Below are positions 20,688-28,628 of a stretch of 30,718 nucleotides of DNA, in pieces. Origin of the DNA: a virus. Position numbers and translations under genes: made by a program. Every line of letters begins with the position of its first letter. The stretch's first letter is position 1. The notes beneath the pieces are model-generated. The model was not told the DNA's origin. It was given only the letters and a program-made list of their open reading frames with translations, and did no database searches. The stretch lies in the IMG/VR virus record IMGVR_UViG_3300045911_000331, positions 1 through 30,718 of that record, one strand, 5' to 3'.

Positions 20688-21269
20688 ATGCAACGGGTTT
20701 TATTGATAGGGCTATTGCTGCTGGCGACTGGTTGCACGGACTCGCAATGGCGGTTCATCCCTGTACCTCCCGAAACACCCATCGCGAATGTCCCGCCGAA
20801 ACTGAGGCAGACGAACTGGGTCGATCGAAAGGGCTCGGGCTCGTGCGTGATCGCCTCGAGCTGCTCACTGCTACGATGGCACAATCAAGATGCGATTGCC
20901 GATTACTTTCGCAAAAACTATGCCGGAGGTCAAACGGCCAAATCCATCACGGATATTTGGACACGGCACAAGATCCCGTTCGAACAGGAAACCAACGGTC
21001 GGCCTGAGTTCCTGGATTGGTGCAGCACAACCAGACGCCCAGCGATTATCTGGTTCTTTGATTCGCACTGCGTCACCTTTTGTGGGTACGGAGTGCACAA
21101 CAATCGCCAGGTGGCTTGGCTGCTCGACAACAATCGCGTGGAACGATTCATCCCGGTCGAACGCAATGCGTTTCTACGGGCCTGGCGTGGTTATGGCGGG
21201 TTCGCCATGGCAACCACACTGGATCCATGTCCGCCACTTCCTAGACAGGGTTATGAGGTGATCCGATGA
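20688..21269 (+). CDS. Lipoprotein papain-like (C39-like) peptidase
   Basis: I chose the ATG at 20688 (193 residues) because it begins a lipoprotein signal: QRVLLIGLLLLATGC, with the lipobox ending at Cys16. The mature part has the order of papain-like/C39 enzymes: KGSGSCVIASSCSLLRWH with probable nucleophile Cys53, DSHCVTFCGYG with His127, and WLLDNNR with Asp147 or Asn148. Such enzymes cut peptide bonds, including peptidoglycan cross-links. It heads the rightward late arm and overlaps the next gene as ATGA. No other endolysin is in the window, so it may be a lysis endopeptidase, but a lipid anchor would be unusual; an envelope moron is the alternative. Confidence 0.7.
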   Translation: MQRVLLIGLLLLATGCTDSQWRFIPVPPETPIANVPPKLRQTNWVDRKGSGSCVIASSCSLLRWHNQDAIADYFRKNYAGGQTAKSITDIWTRHKIPFEQETNGRPEFLDWCSTTRRPAIIWFFDSHCVTFCGYGVHNNRQVAWLLDNNRVERFIPVERNAFLRAWRGYGGFAMATTLDPCPPLPRQGYEVIR

Positions 21270-21988
21270 CCAGACAAGCAGTCGTGGTTTCGTTTTCTCT
21301 CGGTACGATGTTCCTGCTATTGGCCTGTGCGATGATGGTCGCCGGTGCGATGATCGCTCAGTCGCAACGGGAACCAGGTCCCATCGTGATGCCCCCTCGT
21401 ATCGGTCCCGCGAATTCTGTCCTGAAGGAAGCGATCGACGAGTGGAAGTACGGGCCAGTGGATCGAGCGAAGCAAGCGGAGGTAAAAGATGGCTTGCTGG
21501 ACCGCCTTCGTGCGAGACGGCAATCGCGTCTGTGTCCCCCCATGCAAGCCTCACCCATGCAAACTTCACCTGTGCAAACCTATGCAAGCATTACCAATCT
21601 CTCCACCATGCGAAACGGTCCGACGGAGGTCCGCATTGTCTGCCCCCCTCGGGTTGTTAGTGGCGAGAACGCTCCCGCAGTTTCGCTCCCAGAGTATCCC
21701 GCCGTTTCGCTGGATGCCTTGTTGTATCTCAATCCGAGCGATTGCCCATCATGCGATCGAGGTGCGGAGCTGAAGACGGGTGTATTCGTATGTTCGCATT
21801 GCGGGAAAGCTTGTGTGGGGGACGAGTGGCATACCGATTGGCAACCGGACGGAACTCCCCTTACGTTCTTATGCAAAGAGTGCTACGGCAAATTGACACC
21901 TAGCCAGCGTCAATCTGTGTTGAACCGTTACCTAAAGCAACAAGCATCCCATCCCTTGAGGGGCCTAGCCCCGGAGGTTTCTCGATAA
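21266..21988 (+). CDS. Membrane-anchored zinc-ribbon protein
   Basis: This 240-residue protein has an N-terminal membrane anchor (about residues 7-30, VVSFSLGTMFLLLACAMMVAGAMIA), then a Pro-rich middle with a three-fold 5-residue repeat (MQASP, MQTSP, VQTYA, at about 21537-21585). The C-terminal 80 residues carry CPSC, CSHCGKAC and CKEC, forming one or two zinc ribbons. GAGGTGAT precedes the start, which overlaps the peptidase stop. Topology suggests the zinc domain lies outside the cytoplasm or in the cytosol depending on anchor direction, which I cannot decide. No family recognised. Confidence 0.6.
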   Translation: MTRQAVVVSFSLGTMFLLLACAMMVAGAMIAQSQREPGPIVMPPRIGPANSVLKEAIDEWKYGPVDRAKQAEVKDGLLDRLRARRQSRLCPPMQASPMQTSPVQTYASITNLSTMRNGPTEVRIVCPPRVVSGENAPAVSLPEYPAVSLDALLYLNPSDCPSCDRGAELKTGVFVCSHCGKACVGDEWHTDWQPDGTPLTFLCKECYGKLTPSQRQSVLNRYLKQQASHPLRGLAPEVSR

Positions 21989-22671
21989 TGCCCGGCATCC
22001 TTCGTCCTTCGCTCGCCATGCTCTGCTGTGTGCTCTGTTGTGTGCTCTGGTCTGTGCTCTGTTGTGTGCTCTGTTCTGTGCCATGCCTAGCACAGTCGCA
22101 AAGCAGCCTCGGGCAACTGCACTTGGTCTATATCGGCCACTCGTCCGACCCGCAGTTCCAGTGGTTCCACACCAACCCCGAACTCGCCCAGCTCAAGAAA
22201 TCCGTGACATGGTCCCATTTGAAACCCACCGATACGATCTTTATGGAGCGATACCGACCAGTGCTGGGTGATGATCTGCCGATGGTGATCTTGGAGCGTG
22301 CCGACGGCGGGACGATCTACGCGGCCTCTGGAAAGACGCTGCCAAAATACGGGAGCGATCTGTTCGCGAAATTGCGGGAAAGTTTTCATCTGGCCAAAGC
22401 GGCGGCGGCTCCTGTCCGAGCGGAAGAGCTGCTGTATGAATCGCAGCCGTGCGTCGGTCCGTTTTGCCCAACGCCTGATGCGTCTGGGTTTCCGATTCCG
22501 GACCAATCGCGATGGCTGCCCCTACGCAAGGATCCCTTCGAGAAGGAGGGAATCGTCAGTAGTGTGACGAACCTGGTCTGGCTGATCTTAGCTTTTGGGG
22601 CTTTTGGATTTTGTTGTTTCGTTCTCTTTCTTGCCGTTTGGCTTGTCTCGATCTTCATGAGGTCTCCGTAA
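21988..22671 (+). CDS. Secreted or membrane protein with Cys-rich signal and thioredoxin-like core
   Basis: This 227-residue protein has a signal peptide unlike others, made of four-residue repeats (LCCV LCCV LWSV LCCV LCSV, residues 12-31), then AQS-type cleavage. The mature part (LGQLHLVYIGHSSDPQFQWF, then LPMVILERADGGTIYAASG, then LFAKLRESF) has strand-helix order like a thioredoxin fold, but without a CxxC at the active position. A C-terminal hydrophobic segment (about residues 195-222) anchors it. CVGPFC sits between. It overlaps both neighbours by 1 bp (TAATG). Confidence 0.55.
   Translation: MPGILRPSLAMLCCVLCCVLWSVLCCVLCSVPCLAQSQSSLGQLHLVYIGHSSDPQFQWFHTNPELAQLKKSVTWSHLKPTDTIFMERYRPVLGDDLPMVILERADGGTIYAASGKTLPKYGSDLFAKLRESFHLAKAAAAPVRAEELLYESQPCVGPFCPTPDASGFPIPDQSRWLPLRKDPFEKEGIVSSVTNLVWLILAFGAFGFCCFVLFLAVWLVSIFMRSP
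22021..22080 (+). repeat. Five 12-bp tandem repeats coding a signal peptide
   Basis: CTCTGCTGTGTG and four near copies (CTCTGTTGTGTG, CTCTGGTCTGTG, CTCTGTTGTGTG, CTCTGTTCTGTG) run head to tail at 22021-22080. Each encodes Leu-Cys/Trp-Cys/Ser-Val in frame. Confidence 0.9.
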
Positions 22672-22979
22672 TGAGCGCTCCCAGCATGTTAATCCTTTAC
22701 GCGGGACTGATGTTGTTCCTGGCATTTGCGTTCATCGCATCGGTCGCCAGTGCCGTGCTAATGTTCCGCAAGCTCGGTCGACGATCGCCGCAGAATGCGA
22801 GCCGCAACTCCGATTCTGCGCACGAAAAAGCCGATGCTTCGCACTTGTTCGAGGGAATCGATTTCTCCGGTGGTGTGAGTGACGAAGAGCTCGAGCTGAT
22901 TCGCCAGCGTGCTGCCGAGGCGGCTGCGAAACAATTCCAAGCGGTGGCGACGAAAAAAATCCGAGCTTTGCTCCAATAG
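22671..22979 (+). CDS. Small membrane protein, possible holin-like
   Basis: This 102-residue protein starts at the ATG overlapping the preceding stop (TAATG). A long hydrophobic segment spans residues 6-31 (LILYAGLMLFLAFAFIASVASAVLM), followed by a charged, largely helical cytoplasmic part (SDEELELIRQRAAEAAAKQFQAVA). One membrane span and a charged tail would fit a class III holin or a spanin-like regulator as well as an unrelated envelope protein. It ends the four-gene envelope cassette before the packaging genes. Confidence 0.55.
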   Translation: MSAPSMLILYAGLMLFLAFAFIASVASAVLMFRKLGRRSPQNASRNSDSAHEKADASHLFEGIDFSGGVSDEELELIRQRAAEAAAKQFQAVATKKIRALLQ

Positions 22980-23015
22980 ACATTCAGGATTTGCGAAAGC
23001 AACGCCTGCTGAAAA

Positions 23016-23339
23016 ATGCCGCAACGTGCCCGACGACAACCGAAACATGCCACTGCACCGTCTCGCTCAAATGCTAGGCAGCGTGGTTATGATGCAGATT
23101 GGGAGGCACTGCGAAGAGAGCATCTAAGACACGAGCCAACTTGTCGAAAGCATCGCGAACAAAATCGAATCGTCCCGGCGACCGATGTGGACCATATCAT
23201 TCCGTTTCAATCGATCGAAGATCCACTCAGACTTGACCCTAACAATTTGCAATCACTATGTCACGCTTGTCACAGCCAAAAGACTCAGCAGGATCGGCGA
23301 CTCCATCGAACTCGCAACCACCGACCGCCCCGGAGGTGA
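23016..23339 (+). CDS. HNH endonuclease (packaging-associated)
   Basis: This 107-residue protein has the phage HNH motif: DVDHIIPF (Asp59, His60), PNNLQSLCHACHSQKT with Asn77 and the Cys82/Cys85 pair, plus an upstream CRKH that supplies further zinc ligands. HNH nucleases directly upstream of the terminase are required for packaging-end formation in many HK97-like cos phages, which suggests that strategy here. The last 17 residues are basic and low-complexity, overlapping the start of a second frame (23258). No ribosome site is visible. Confidence 0.85.
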   Translation: MPQRARRQPKHATAPSRSNARQRGYDADWEALRREHLRHEPTCRKHREQNRIVPATDVDHIIPFQSIEDPLRLDPNNLQSLCHACHSQKTQQDRRLHRTRNHRPPRR

Positions 23340-23473
23340 CCAATGTCCAAGAAAAAGCCAGCCGTTCGGCGGCCAAAATCCAAATCGACATCGCGTCAGC
23401 CATCGCCGAGCAAACGGCGAAAGCCTTCGACGAGCAAGCCGACTTCCTCGAACAGATCGGTAGAACCGCCTGA
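23258..23473 (+). CDS. Out-of-frame helical ORF overlapping HNH and TerS (with in-frame TGA)
   Basis: An ATG at 23258 opens a 71-residue frame different from both neighbours, ending in a TGA at 23471-23473. Its second half is a good amphipathic helix (AAKIQIDIASAIAEQTAKA then FDEQADFLEQIG). After the TGA the same frame continues for 50 codons as equally helical Ala/Gln/Val/Leu-rich sequence (AAERIVSGVTSALEPVIRSL, LVEQQLPAVVAQQADSL) to a TAG at 23624-23626. This looks like a real coding frame broken by one stop codon, while the overlapping TerS N-terminus is Ser/Pro/Lys low-complexity. Which frame is used here is uncertain; both could be. Confidence 0.4.
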   Translation: MSRLSQPKDSAGSATPSNSQPPTAPEVTNVQEKASRSAAKIQIDIASAIAEQTAKAFDEQADFLEQIGRTA

Positions 23474-23897
23474 CAGCAGGCCGCCGAGCGAATCGTCTCC
23501 GGTGTCACCTCCGCCCTCGAACCCGTTATTAGAAGCCTCGTCGAACAACAGTTGCCCGCGGTGGTTGCACAGCAAGCCGACAGCTTGCGAGAAGTGGCAC
23601 GAGCTCTGCGGGCTTCTGCAAGCTAGGAACCAACTCGATCTATGCGACTTTGATCTGCTGTCGCTGTACTGCGAAGCGTGGCAACAAATCGTCGATGCCG
23701 ATGCTCTGCTGAACAGTGAGGGGGAAGTTCTGTATGGGGAAAAGGGAGGTGCTTACATGCACCCAGCCGCCCATAAGCGAAACATCGCTATGGATCGGGT
23801 GACACGGATCGCGAAGGAGTTGGGGATCGGTTTCCGAGCAAGAAAAGGAACCGCGACGGCCTCGAGCAGCGAAGAGAGCGAACTGGATAGTTTTTGA
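23343..23897 (+). CDS. Terminase small subunit (P27-like)
   Basis: This 184-residue protein has a C-terminal 115 residues matching P27-type small terminases: CPRWLHSKPTACEKWHEL, LDLCDFDLLSLYCEAWQQI, then a linker (GEVLYGEKGGAYMHPA) and the helix MDRVTRIAKELGIGFRAR. The first 70 residues are Ser/Pro/Lys-rich and overlap the alternative frame described separately. GGAG lies just before the ATG, and the stop is adjacent to the large subunit start. Function: recognises the packaging site and feeds DNA to the large subunit. Confidence 0.8.
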   Translation: MSKKKPAVRRPKSKSTSRQPSPSKRRKPSTSKPTSSNRSVEPPDSRPPSESSPVSPPPSNPLLEASSNNSCPRWLHSKPTACEKWHELCGLLQARNQLDLCDFDLLSLYCEAWQQIVDADALLNSEGEVLYGEKGGAYMHPAAHKRNIAMDRVTRIAKELGIGFRARKGTATASSSEESELDSF

Positions 23898-25682
23898 ATG
23901 ATTTCGTTAGCACGAGCGAAAAGAGAAGGTTGGCTTGACCAAATCCGCACCCCCTCCGATGAACAAGCGGTCGCGGAGGGTTGCTACTTTGACCGGGCGG
24001 CGGCTGATCGAGTCGTTCGCTTTTTTCCTGAGTTTCTCGTTCATTGCAAGGGGAAATTCGCTGGCAAACCGTTCGAATTGCTCGATTGGCAAATCCGAGA
24101 TGTGATCTATCCCATCTTTGGCTGGAAGCGTCCCAACGGATACCGCCGGTTTACTAGGGTGTACATTGAGATTCCGAAAAAGAATGGCAAGAGTACGCTG
24201 GCCGCTGGTATCGGTCTCTACATGCTCTGCGCCGATCGAGAATTCGGGGCAAACATCTACTCCGCCGCTTCGGATCGGCAGCAAGCTGCGATCGTACACG
24301 GGGAAGCCATCAACATGGTTGACACCTCGAGCAAGCTGAGAAAAACACTGAAGATCAACCGAAGCAATTGGCAGATATCGTATCGTAAGAAGCTCGCTAA
24401 GTACGTCGCTCTTTCCTCCGCTCCTGAAGGAAAAGAGGGGTTCGACGGTCACTGTGCCATCTGTGATGAGCTGCACGTCTGGAACGGACGGGCTCTTTGG
24501 GATGCGCTGAGATACATGGGCCGGGCTAGAACTCAGCCGATCATCTTTGTGATCACAACCGCTGGAAACGACCTCGAGAGCGTATGCTACGAGCAGCATG
24601 AGTATGCGTTGCGGGTTCTCAATGGCGAAATCATTGACACGCGATTCTACCCATTGGTTTACCATCTCGAGGAAAAAGAAATCGAGGGTGATAAAATCTA
24701 CGATCGGAAGCTTTGGGCCAAGTGCAATCCGTCCCTCGGCGTCACGATTGACGAAGACGAGTTCGGACGCGACCTCCACGAAGCCTTGCAGAGCCCACGA
24801 ACACGAGCGGCATTCCTCAGGTACTCGTTCAATATTTGGTGCCAGGATGTCACGACCTGGTTGCCTCAAGACTTCTGGATCAAGTCGAGCATGAAACGGG
24901 ATTCCCCCCGACTAGCGACGGTCTACGGAGGTCTCGATCTGGCGAAGATCTCAGATATGTCGGCTCTCTGTTTGACCGAGCCGCTCGAGCGAGAGCCGAT
25001 ACCGAACGGTTTCACTCAAGTCAAAGTGGTTAGCGACTTCAGCAACCAAGGGAATCTCTACAAGGAAAACGCCATCGAGATTTTTCCTCAATCGATTGCG
25101 AAATCCTTGGTGTCTGCGGGTGTCGTGGAACCCTACATTTCCCCTAGACCATTCCACCAACGCTTTTGGTTCTGGATACCAGAAGAGAAGGTCAAGGATC
25201 TGGAAAAGATGCTGCCGAATCTCTCGTTCAGGAGATGGGCCGAAAAAGGTTTCCTACGTATCACGCCAGGAAACGTGACGGATTACGGTTCGATCCTGGC
25301 GACGATTCGCGAACTCAACAACTTTTATCGTATAGAAAAGTTGGCGTTCGATCCGTGGAATGCCGAGCACCTAACGCAGCAATTGGAGGAGGATGGCATA
25401 GAACGGGTCGAGTTCACGCAAACCATGGCCAATTACGCCCACCCCACGGCGGAATTCGAACGCCTGTTGCGGGCTGGCCTGTTGACCCATGAACCGAATC
25501 CGGTCATCGACTGGCAAAGCAAGAACGTCAAAGTGAAGACGGATGCGAGCGGAAACTTTCGACCGGTAAAGCCGGCGCATGAGGATTACAAGAAAATCGA
25601 CGGCATCGTGGCTGCTATCATGTCGCTCAACGAGGCGATGCTGGCCCCCGAAGCTCCGACCGGTTCTAGCTTGATTTTCTAG
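23898..25682 (+). CDS. Terminase large subunit
   Basis: This 594-residue protein is the packaging motor. The ATPase domain has the Walker A motif IPKKNGKST (residues 92-100, Lys98), Walker B CAICDELHVW (Asp190, Glu191), and the coupling motif FVITTAGN near 217-224. The C-terminal nuclease domain begins near YGGLDLAKISDMSAL (Asp347) and contains LAFDPWNAEHL and, near the end, DGIVAAIMSLNEAM, the usual RNase H-like acidic positions. Length and order fit the Terminase_1/HK97 family. It directly follows the small subunit and is followed by portal, the standard order. Confidence 0.93.
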   Translation: MISLARAKREGWLDQIRTPSDEQAVAEGCYFDRAAADRVVRFFPEFLVHCKGKFAGKPFELLDWQIRDVIYPIFGWKRPNGYRRFTRVYIEIPKKNGKSTLAAGIGLYMLCADREFGANIYSAASDRQQAAIVHGEAINMVDTSSKLRKTLKINRSNWQISYRKKLAKYVALSSAPEGKEGFDGHCAICDELHVWNGRALWDALRYMGRARTQPIIFVITTAGNDLESVCYEQHEYALRVLNGEIIDTRFYPLVYHLEEKEIEGDKIYDRKLWAKCNPSLGVTIDEDEFGRDLHEALQSPRTRAAFLRYSFNIWCQDVTTWLPQDFWIKSSMKRDSPRLATVYGGLDLAKISDMSALCLTEPLEREPIPNGFTQVKVVSDFSNQGNLYKENAIEIFPQSIAKSLVSAGVVEPYISPRPFHQRFWFWIPEEKVKDLEKMLPNLSFRRWAEKGFLRITPGNVTDYGSILATIRELNNFYRIEKLAFDPWNAEHLTQQLEEDGIERVEFTQTMANYAHPTAEFERLLRAGLLTHEPNPVIDWQSKNVKVKTDASGNFRPVKPAHEDYKKIDGIVAAIMSLNEAMLAPEAPTGSSLIF

Positions 25683-25705
25683 GAAAGGCTGGATACTTAG
25701 CGGGA

Positions 25706-26959
25706 ATGTTCCCCTTTCTTCGTTCGGCAATTCGTAGATCCCTAGGCTGGGCCTTTCAGACTTCAGGCGTAAATGAACCTGCGGGTTGGCTCGTGGAGTT
25801 CCTGCGTGGCAATGAGCCTGAAGGCGGACCTATGAAGCCAGAGGAGGCTCTCAAGCTGCCAGAGGTCTGGTATTCGGTGACCAAGGTGGCGGGGCATTGT
25901 GCCGTTCTGCCGATGCATCAGTGGGAGCAGGACGAATCGGATCCTCGCATCCGACATAAACTAAAGGATCACCCGGCATGGCGTTGCGTCCACACAAGAC
26001 CTAACCCGCTCATGTGCGCCGCCGTCTTTTGGGAAACGCTCATGGTCCACGCTCTGTTGCGAGGTAACGGTCGTGCGCTCATCGAGCGCAATCCACGCGG
26101 CCAATGTCAGAGACTGCATTTGCTACCGACTGCCATGAAAACCATTACGGTCAACGGCGAGAAATGGCATACGTGCGAAGTGGCAAAACCGGACGGTACC
26201 CGCGATATGAAGGTGTTTCATGATCGCGATGTGCTGCACGTGGTGGGTCTGTCGTTCGATGGCGTGATCGGTATCGATCTCATGGAGTTTGCGAGCGACT
26301 CCCTGCGCACGGGACGAGCTGCTCTCAAGGCAACTCGCCATGCGTTCGAGAACTATGACATGCCGGGCATGGTGGTCACCGCGCCAAAGGGGATGTTCAA
26401 GACAGAGGACGAAGCCGCCGATTGGTTGAGCCGATTCCGTGAAGCTCATAAGGGAGCGAAGAATCGTGGAAAGTCGGCGATGATCAAGGATGGTATGACC
26501 CTCACGCCGCTGGTGCAGAACCTGAAGGACTTCGAAGCAAGCGAGATCCGCAAGCTCACGCGACAAGATGCTGCGCTGTGGTTTCTGATCGAGCAGATCG
26601 TGGGCGATGACACGAGCGTTTCCTACAATTCTCTCGAGCAAAAGAACCTGGCGTACCTAGCAAATTGTCTTTTGCGATGGCTCACGCGGATCGAACAAGA
26701 AAGCGATGAGAAGCTATTTTCTGAGACCGAGAAAAAGACGGGACGCTTCTATAACAAGTTCAACGTGGCTGCTCTTCTCCGCTCCGACTCGAAGTCCCAA
26801 GCGGAAACGATCGCAAGGCTTATCTCAGCTCGCGTGTACAACCCTAACGAAGGACGCGAACTACTAGATCGCAACCCATACGATGGGGGCGAAGAGTATG
26901 CCAATCCCGCTATCACACCAGGCCGCTCTACGCTCGAGGTAAAAGAAGATGGCTCATAA
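25706..26959 (+). CDS. Portal protein (HK97 family)
   Basis: The 417-residue protein matches HK97-type portals: VWYSVTKVAGHCAVLPMHQWE near the N-terminus, VFWETLMVHALLRGNGRALIERN, VLHVVGLSFDGVIGIDLMEFA and ESLEQKNLAYLANCLLRWLTRIEQE near the C-terminal wing. The dodecameric ring at one capsid vertex passes DNA and attaches the connector. It follows the terminase by 23 bp and overlaps the protease by 11 bp. Confidence 0.92.
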   Translation: MFPFLRSAIRRSLGWAFQTSGVNEPAGWLVEFLRGNEPEGGPMKPEEALKLPEVWYSVTKVAGHCAVLPMHQWEQDESDPRIRHKLKDHPAWRCVHTRPNPLMCAAVFWETLMVHALLRGNGRALIERNPRGQCQRLHLLPTAMKTITVNGEKWHTCEVAKPDGTRDMKVFHDRDVLHVVGLSFDGVIGIDLMEFASDSLRTGRAALKATRHAFENYDMPGMVVTAPKGMFKTEDEAADWLSRFREAHKGAKNRGKSAMIKDGMTLTPLVQNLKDFEASEIRKLTRQDAALWFLIEQIVGDDTSVSYNSLEQKNLAYLANCLLRWLTRIEQESDEKLFSETEKKTGRFYNKFNVAALLRSDSKSQAETIARLISARVYNPNEGRELLDRNPYDGGEEYANPAITPGRSTLEVKEDGS

Positions 26960-27656
26960 CATCCGCTCCGAATCAGAACCAGCAACGATCTACATCTACG
27001 ATTCGATCGCCAAAAACAATTACTGGGAGGACTCAGTCAGTGCGAAAGCAATCATCGAAGCCTTGGATTCGATCGATGCTCGTGAGATTACCGTTCGGAT
27101 CAATTCGCCTGGAGGCGATGTATTCGAAGGCGATGCGATTTACAACGCGTTGCGCCGGCGTTCGACTCGTTCGAAGATTCATGTTGCAATCGATGGTTTG
27201 GCCGCATCCGCCGCCGCGTATGTCGCCATGGCTGGCGATGAAATCGAGATCGCAGCCAATGCGTTCCTCATGATCCATGAGAGCTGGTCTTATGCAGTCG
27301 GCAACAAACGCGATTTTGACAAGTCTCGAGAGATGCTGGCCAAGATCGACGTTTCAATAGCTCAGATGATGGCTACTCGGTCTGGTCAGAGTAGCGAAGA
27401 TGTTACAAAATGGATGGAGGCGGAGACCTGGTTTTCCGCAAGCGAAGCTGTCGAAAAGAAGTTCGCCGACAAGATCGGTACCGAACTCAATTCACCGGTA
27501 AGCGATGCAGTGGCCAGAGCTGCCGGACAATGGGCAAAGATCCCGACGGCGTTCCAGCAATCGCTCGCGGCCTATTCGAAGCGGATTCGGGAGCAGGATG
27601 CACAATCGACAACCCCTAGACTGGATGCGTTGAAGCGACGAATCGGACATGCCTAA
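26949..27656 (+). CDS. ClpP-like prohead protease
   Basis: This 235-residue protein has the ClpP fold: ITVRINSPGGDVFEGDAIYNAL (oxyanion glycines), IDGLAASAAAYVAMAGDEI with nucleophile Ser87, LMIHESW with His110, and EKKFADKI with the likely third residue Asp174. In tailed phages this protein cuts the capsid delta domain and scaffold after assembly. It is between portal and gp10, as in HK97-like phages with ClpP-type proteases, but its substrate, the capsid, is encoded on the other strand. Confidence 0.9.
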   Translation: MAHNIRSESEPATIYIYDSIAKNNYWEDSVSAKAIIEALDSIDAREITVRINSPGGDVFEGDAIYNALRRRSTRSKIHVAIDGLAASAAAYVAMAGDEIEIAANAFLMIHESWSYAVGNKRDFDKSREMLAKIDVSIAQMMATRSGQSSEDVTKWMEAETWFSASEAVEKKFADKIGTELNSPVSDAVARAAGQWAKIPTAFQQSLAAYSKRIREQDAQSTTPRLDALKRRIGHA

Positions 27657-28116
27657 GAACAAGGTCGAAGTTTCTATAAGCCATGAAGAATTTGGGCTTG
27701 AGGCACTGCAATCACTCGCTGGCGCGAATCGTCTGTTGGGTCTGAAGCGAGCGTTGCAAAAAGCAGGTGTGATACCTCAGCGTAGAGCGAAAGAGCTTTG
27801 CCCGAAACCAGGTTATCCTGGCGACGATCCAACGAAAAAGCCGTTGGTCGATACGATCGGCGTGAAGGTGTGGGTGGGCGATTACACCATCGTTTGCTAC
27901 GTCGGCCCTCAATATCCCGCCGGTGCGCACGGCCACCTTATTGAATTTGGCCACCGATTAGTGAGAAACGGGCAAGTCTTGGGTTGGGTAAATCCAAAAC
28001 CTTTCATGCGACCAGCCGCAGACGAAACCAAATCCGAGCAAGAGGCAGCGATAAAATCGGAGTTGCAAGCAGCCGCCAGACGTGCGGAGAGAAGAGCAGC
28101 AAAAGGAAAAACATGA
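27649..28116 (+). CDS. HK97 gp10-like neck/tail-completion protein
   Basis: The 155-residue protein has the gp10-family core: a helix (LQSLAGANRLLGLKRALQKA), a strand pair (VGDYTIVCYVGPQYPAGAHGHLIEFGH), then PKPFMRPAADETKSE and a final charged helix (RAERRAAKGKT). GHLIEFG and P-F-RPA are the family marks. The start overlaps the protease stop by 8 bp. It is the last gene of the rightward late arm. Members of this family complete or attach the tail; here it is separated from the other connector genes on the opposite strand. Confidence 0.75.
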   Translation: MPKNKVEVSISHEEFGLEALQSLAGANRLLGLKRALQKAGVIPQRRAKELCPKPGYPGDDPTKKPLVDTIGVKVWVGDYTIVCYVGPQYPAGAHGHLIEFGHRLVRNGQVLGWVNPKPFMRPAADETKSEQEAAIKSELQAAARRAERRAAKGKT

Positions 28117-28193
28117 GAGCGGGCTGTGTTGATGGTTGCTCAGGCAATTCGCCGGAGGCCTCCCGCTCCCATGTGTTTCGTCATGTGTTTCGT

Positions 28194-28568
28194 TTAGTGC
28201 GACACTGCTTGATGCAGTTGCACCGCAAGCTTAGTGAGGATCAACTGGTTTAGGCTGACTCCTTCGATTGTAGCCTCTTCGGCCAACGCTGTGTGAAGAC
28301 TCTTGGGCAATCGTAACATCAACTGCCCGCTCTTCTCGACTGCCGGCGCATCAGCCGCCGGAGTCTTTTCAATGATCTTGCGGATCTTTTTCATGATCGG
28401 CGATGCATCGACAGCTTCCCGATCCGCCTTTCTTGGGAACAGTTGGCCGTATCTCGCACCGATACCGAACACGGCGTTCCATAATTCGTTTTGCTTCGCA
28501 CCGGTGGCGGCTATCGCCTCGGTGTGCGCTAGCAACTCTTTCAGTTTTTCATCGTATTGCTTGGACAT
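28194..28568 (-). CDS. Ribbon-helix-helix regulator, HicB-like C-terminus
   Basis: This 124-residue protein has an N-terminal 75 residues of helical, charged sequence (DEKLKELLAHTEAIAATGAKQNELW). Residues about 82-120 form a ribbon-helix-helix: QLMLRLPKSLHTALAEEATIEGVSLNQLILTKLA, matching the HicB/Arc DNA-binding pattern. A strong AAGGAGG lies 7 bases upstream of the ATG. A 12-bp stem terminator (28588-28622) separates it from the preceding leftward gene. A repressor or antitoxin-like regulator is the best inference; no HicA partner is present. Confidence 0.65.
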   Translation of the reverse strand: MSKQYDEKLKELLAHTEAIAATGAKQNELWNAVFGIGARYGQLFPRKADREAVDASPIMKKIRKIIEKTPAADAPAVEKSGQLMLRLPKSLHTALAEEATIEGVSLNQLILTKLAVQLHQAVSH

Positions 28569-28587
28569 ATCAAACCTCCTTTAGAGG

Positions 28588-28622
28588 AAAAACCCTGGTG
28601 GCCGGACCATCCGGCCACCAGG
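28588..28622 (-). terminator. Terminator/attenuator between the two leftward regulatory genes
   Basis: CCTGGTGGCCGG (28594-28605) and its exact complement (28611-28622) form a 12-bp stem with the loop ACCAT; on the minus strand it is followed by G and five T (28592-28588), just before the ribosome site of the RHH gene. Confidence 0.75.
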
Positions 28623-28628
28623 TGGTTG

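Noticed and set aside
28117-28193. Bidirectional terminator between the convergent gp10-like and RHH genes
   Set aside because: AGCGGG/CCCGCT could pair and CATGTGTTTCGT is duplicated, but the stem is short with a long loop and no clear T-run, so I do not call it.
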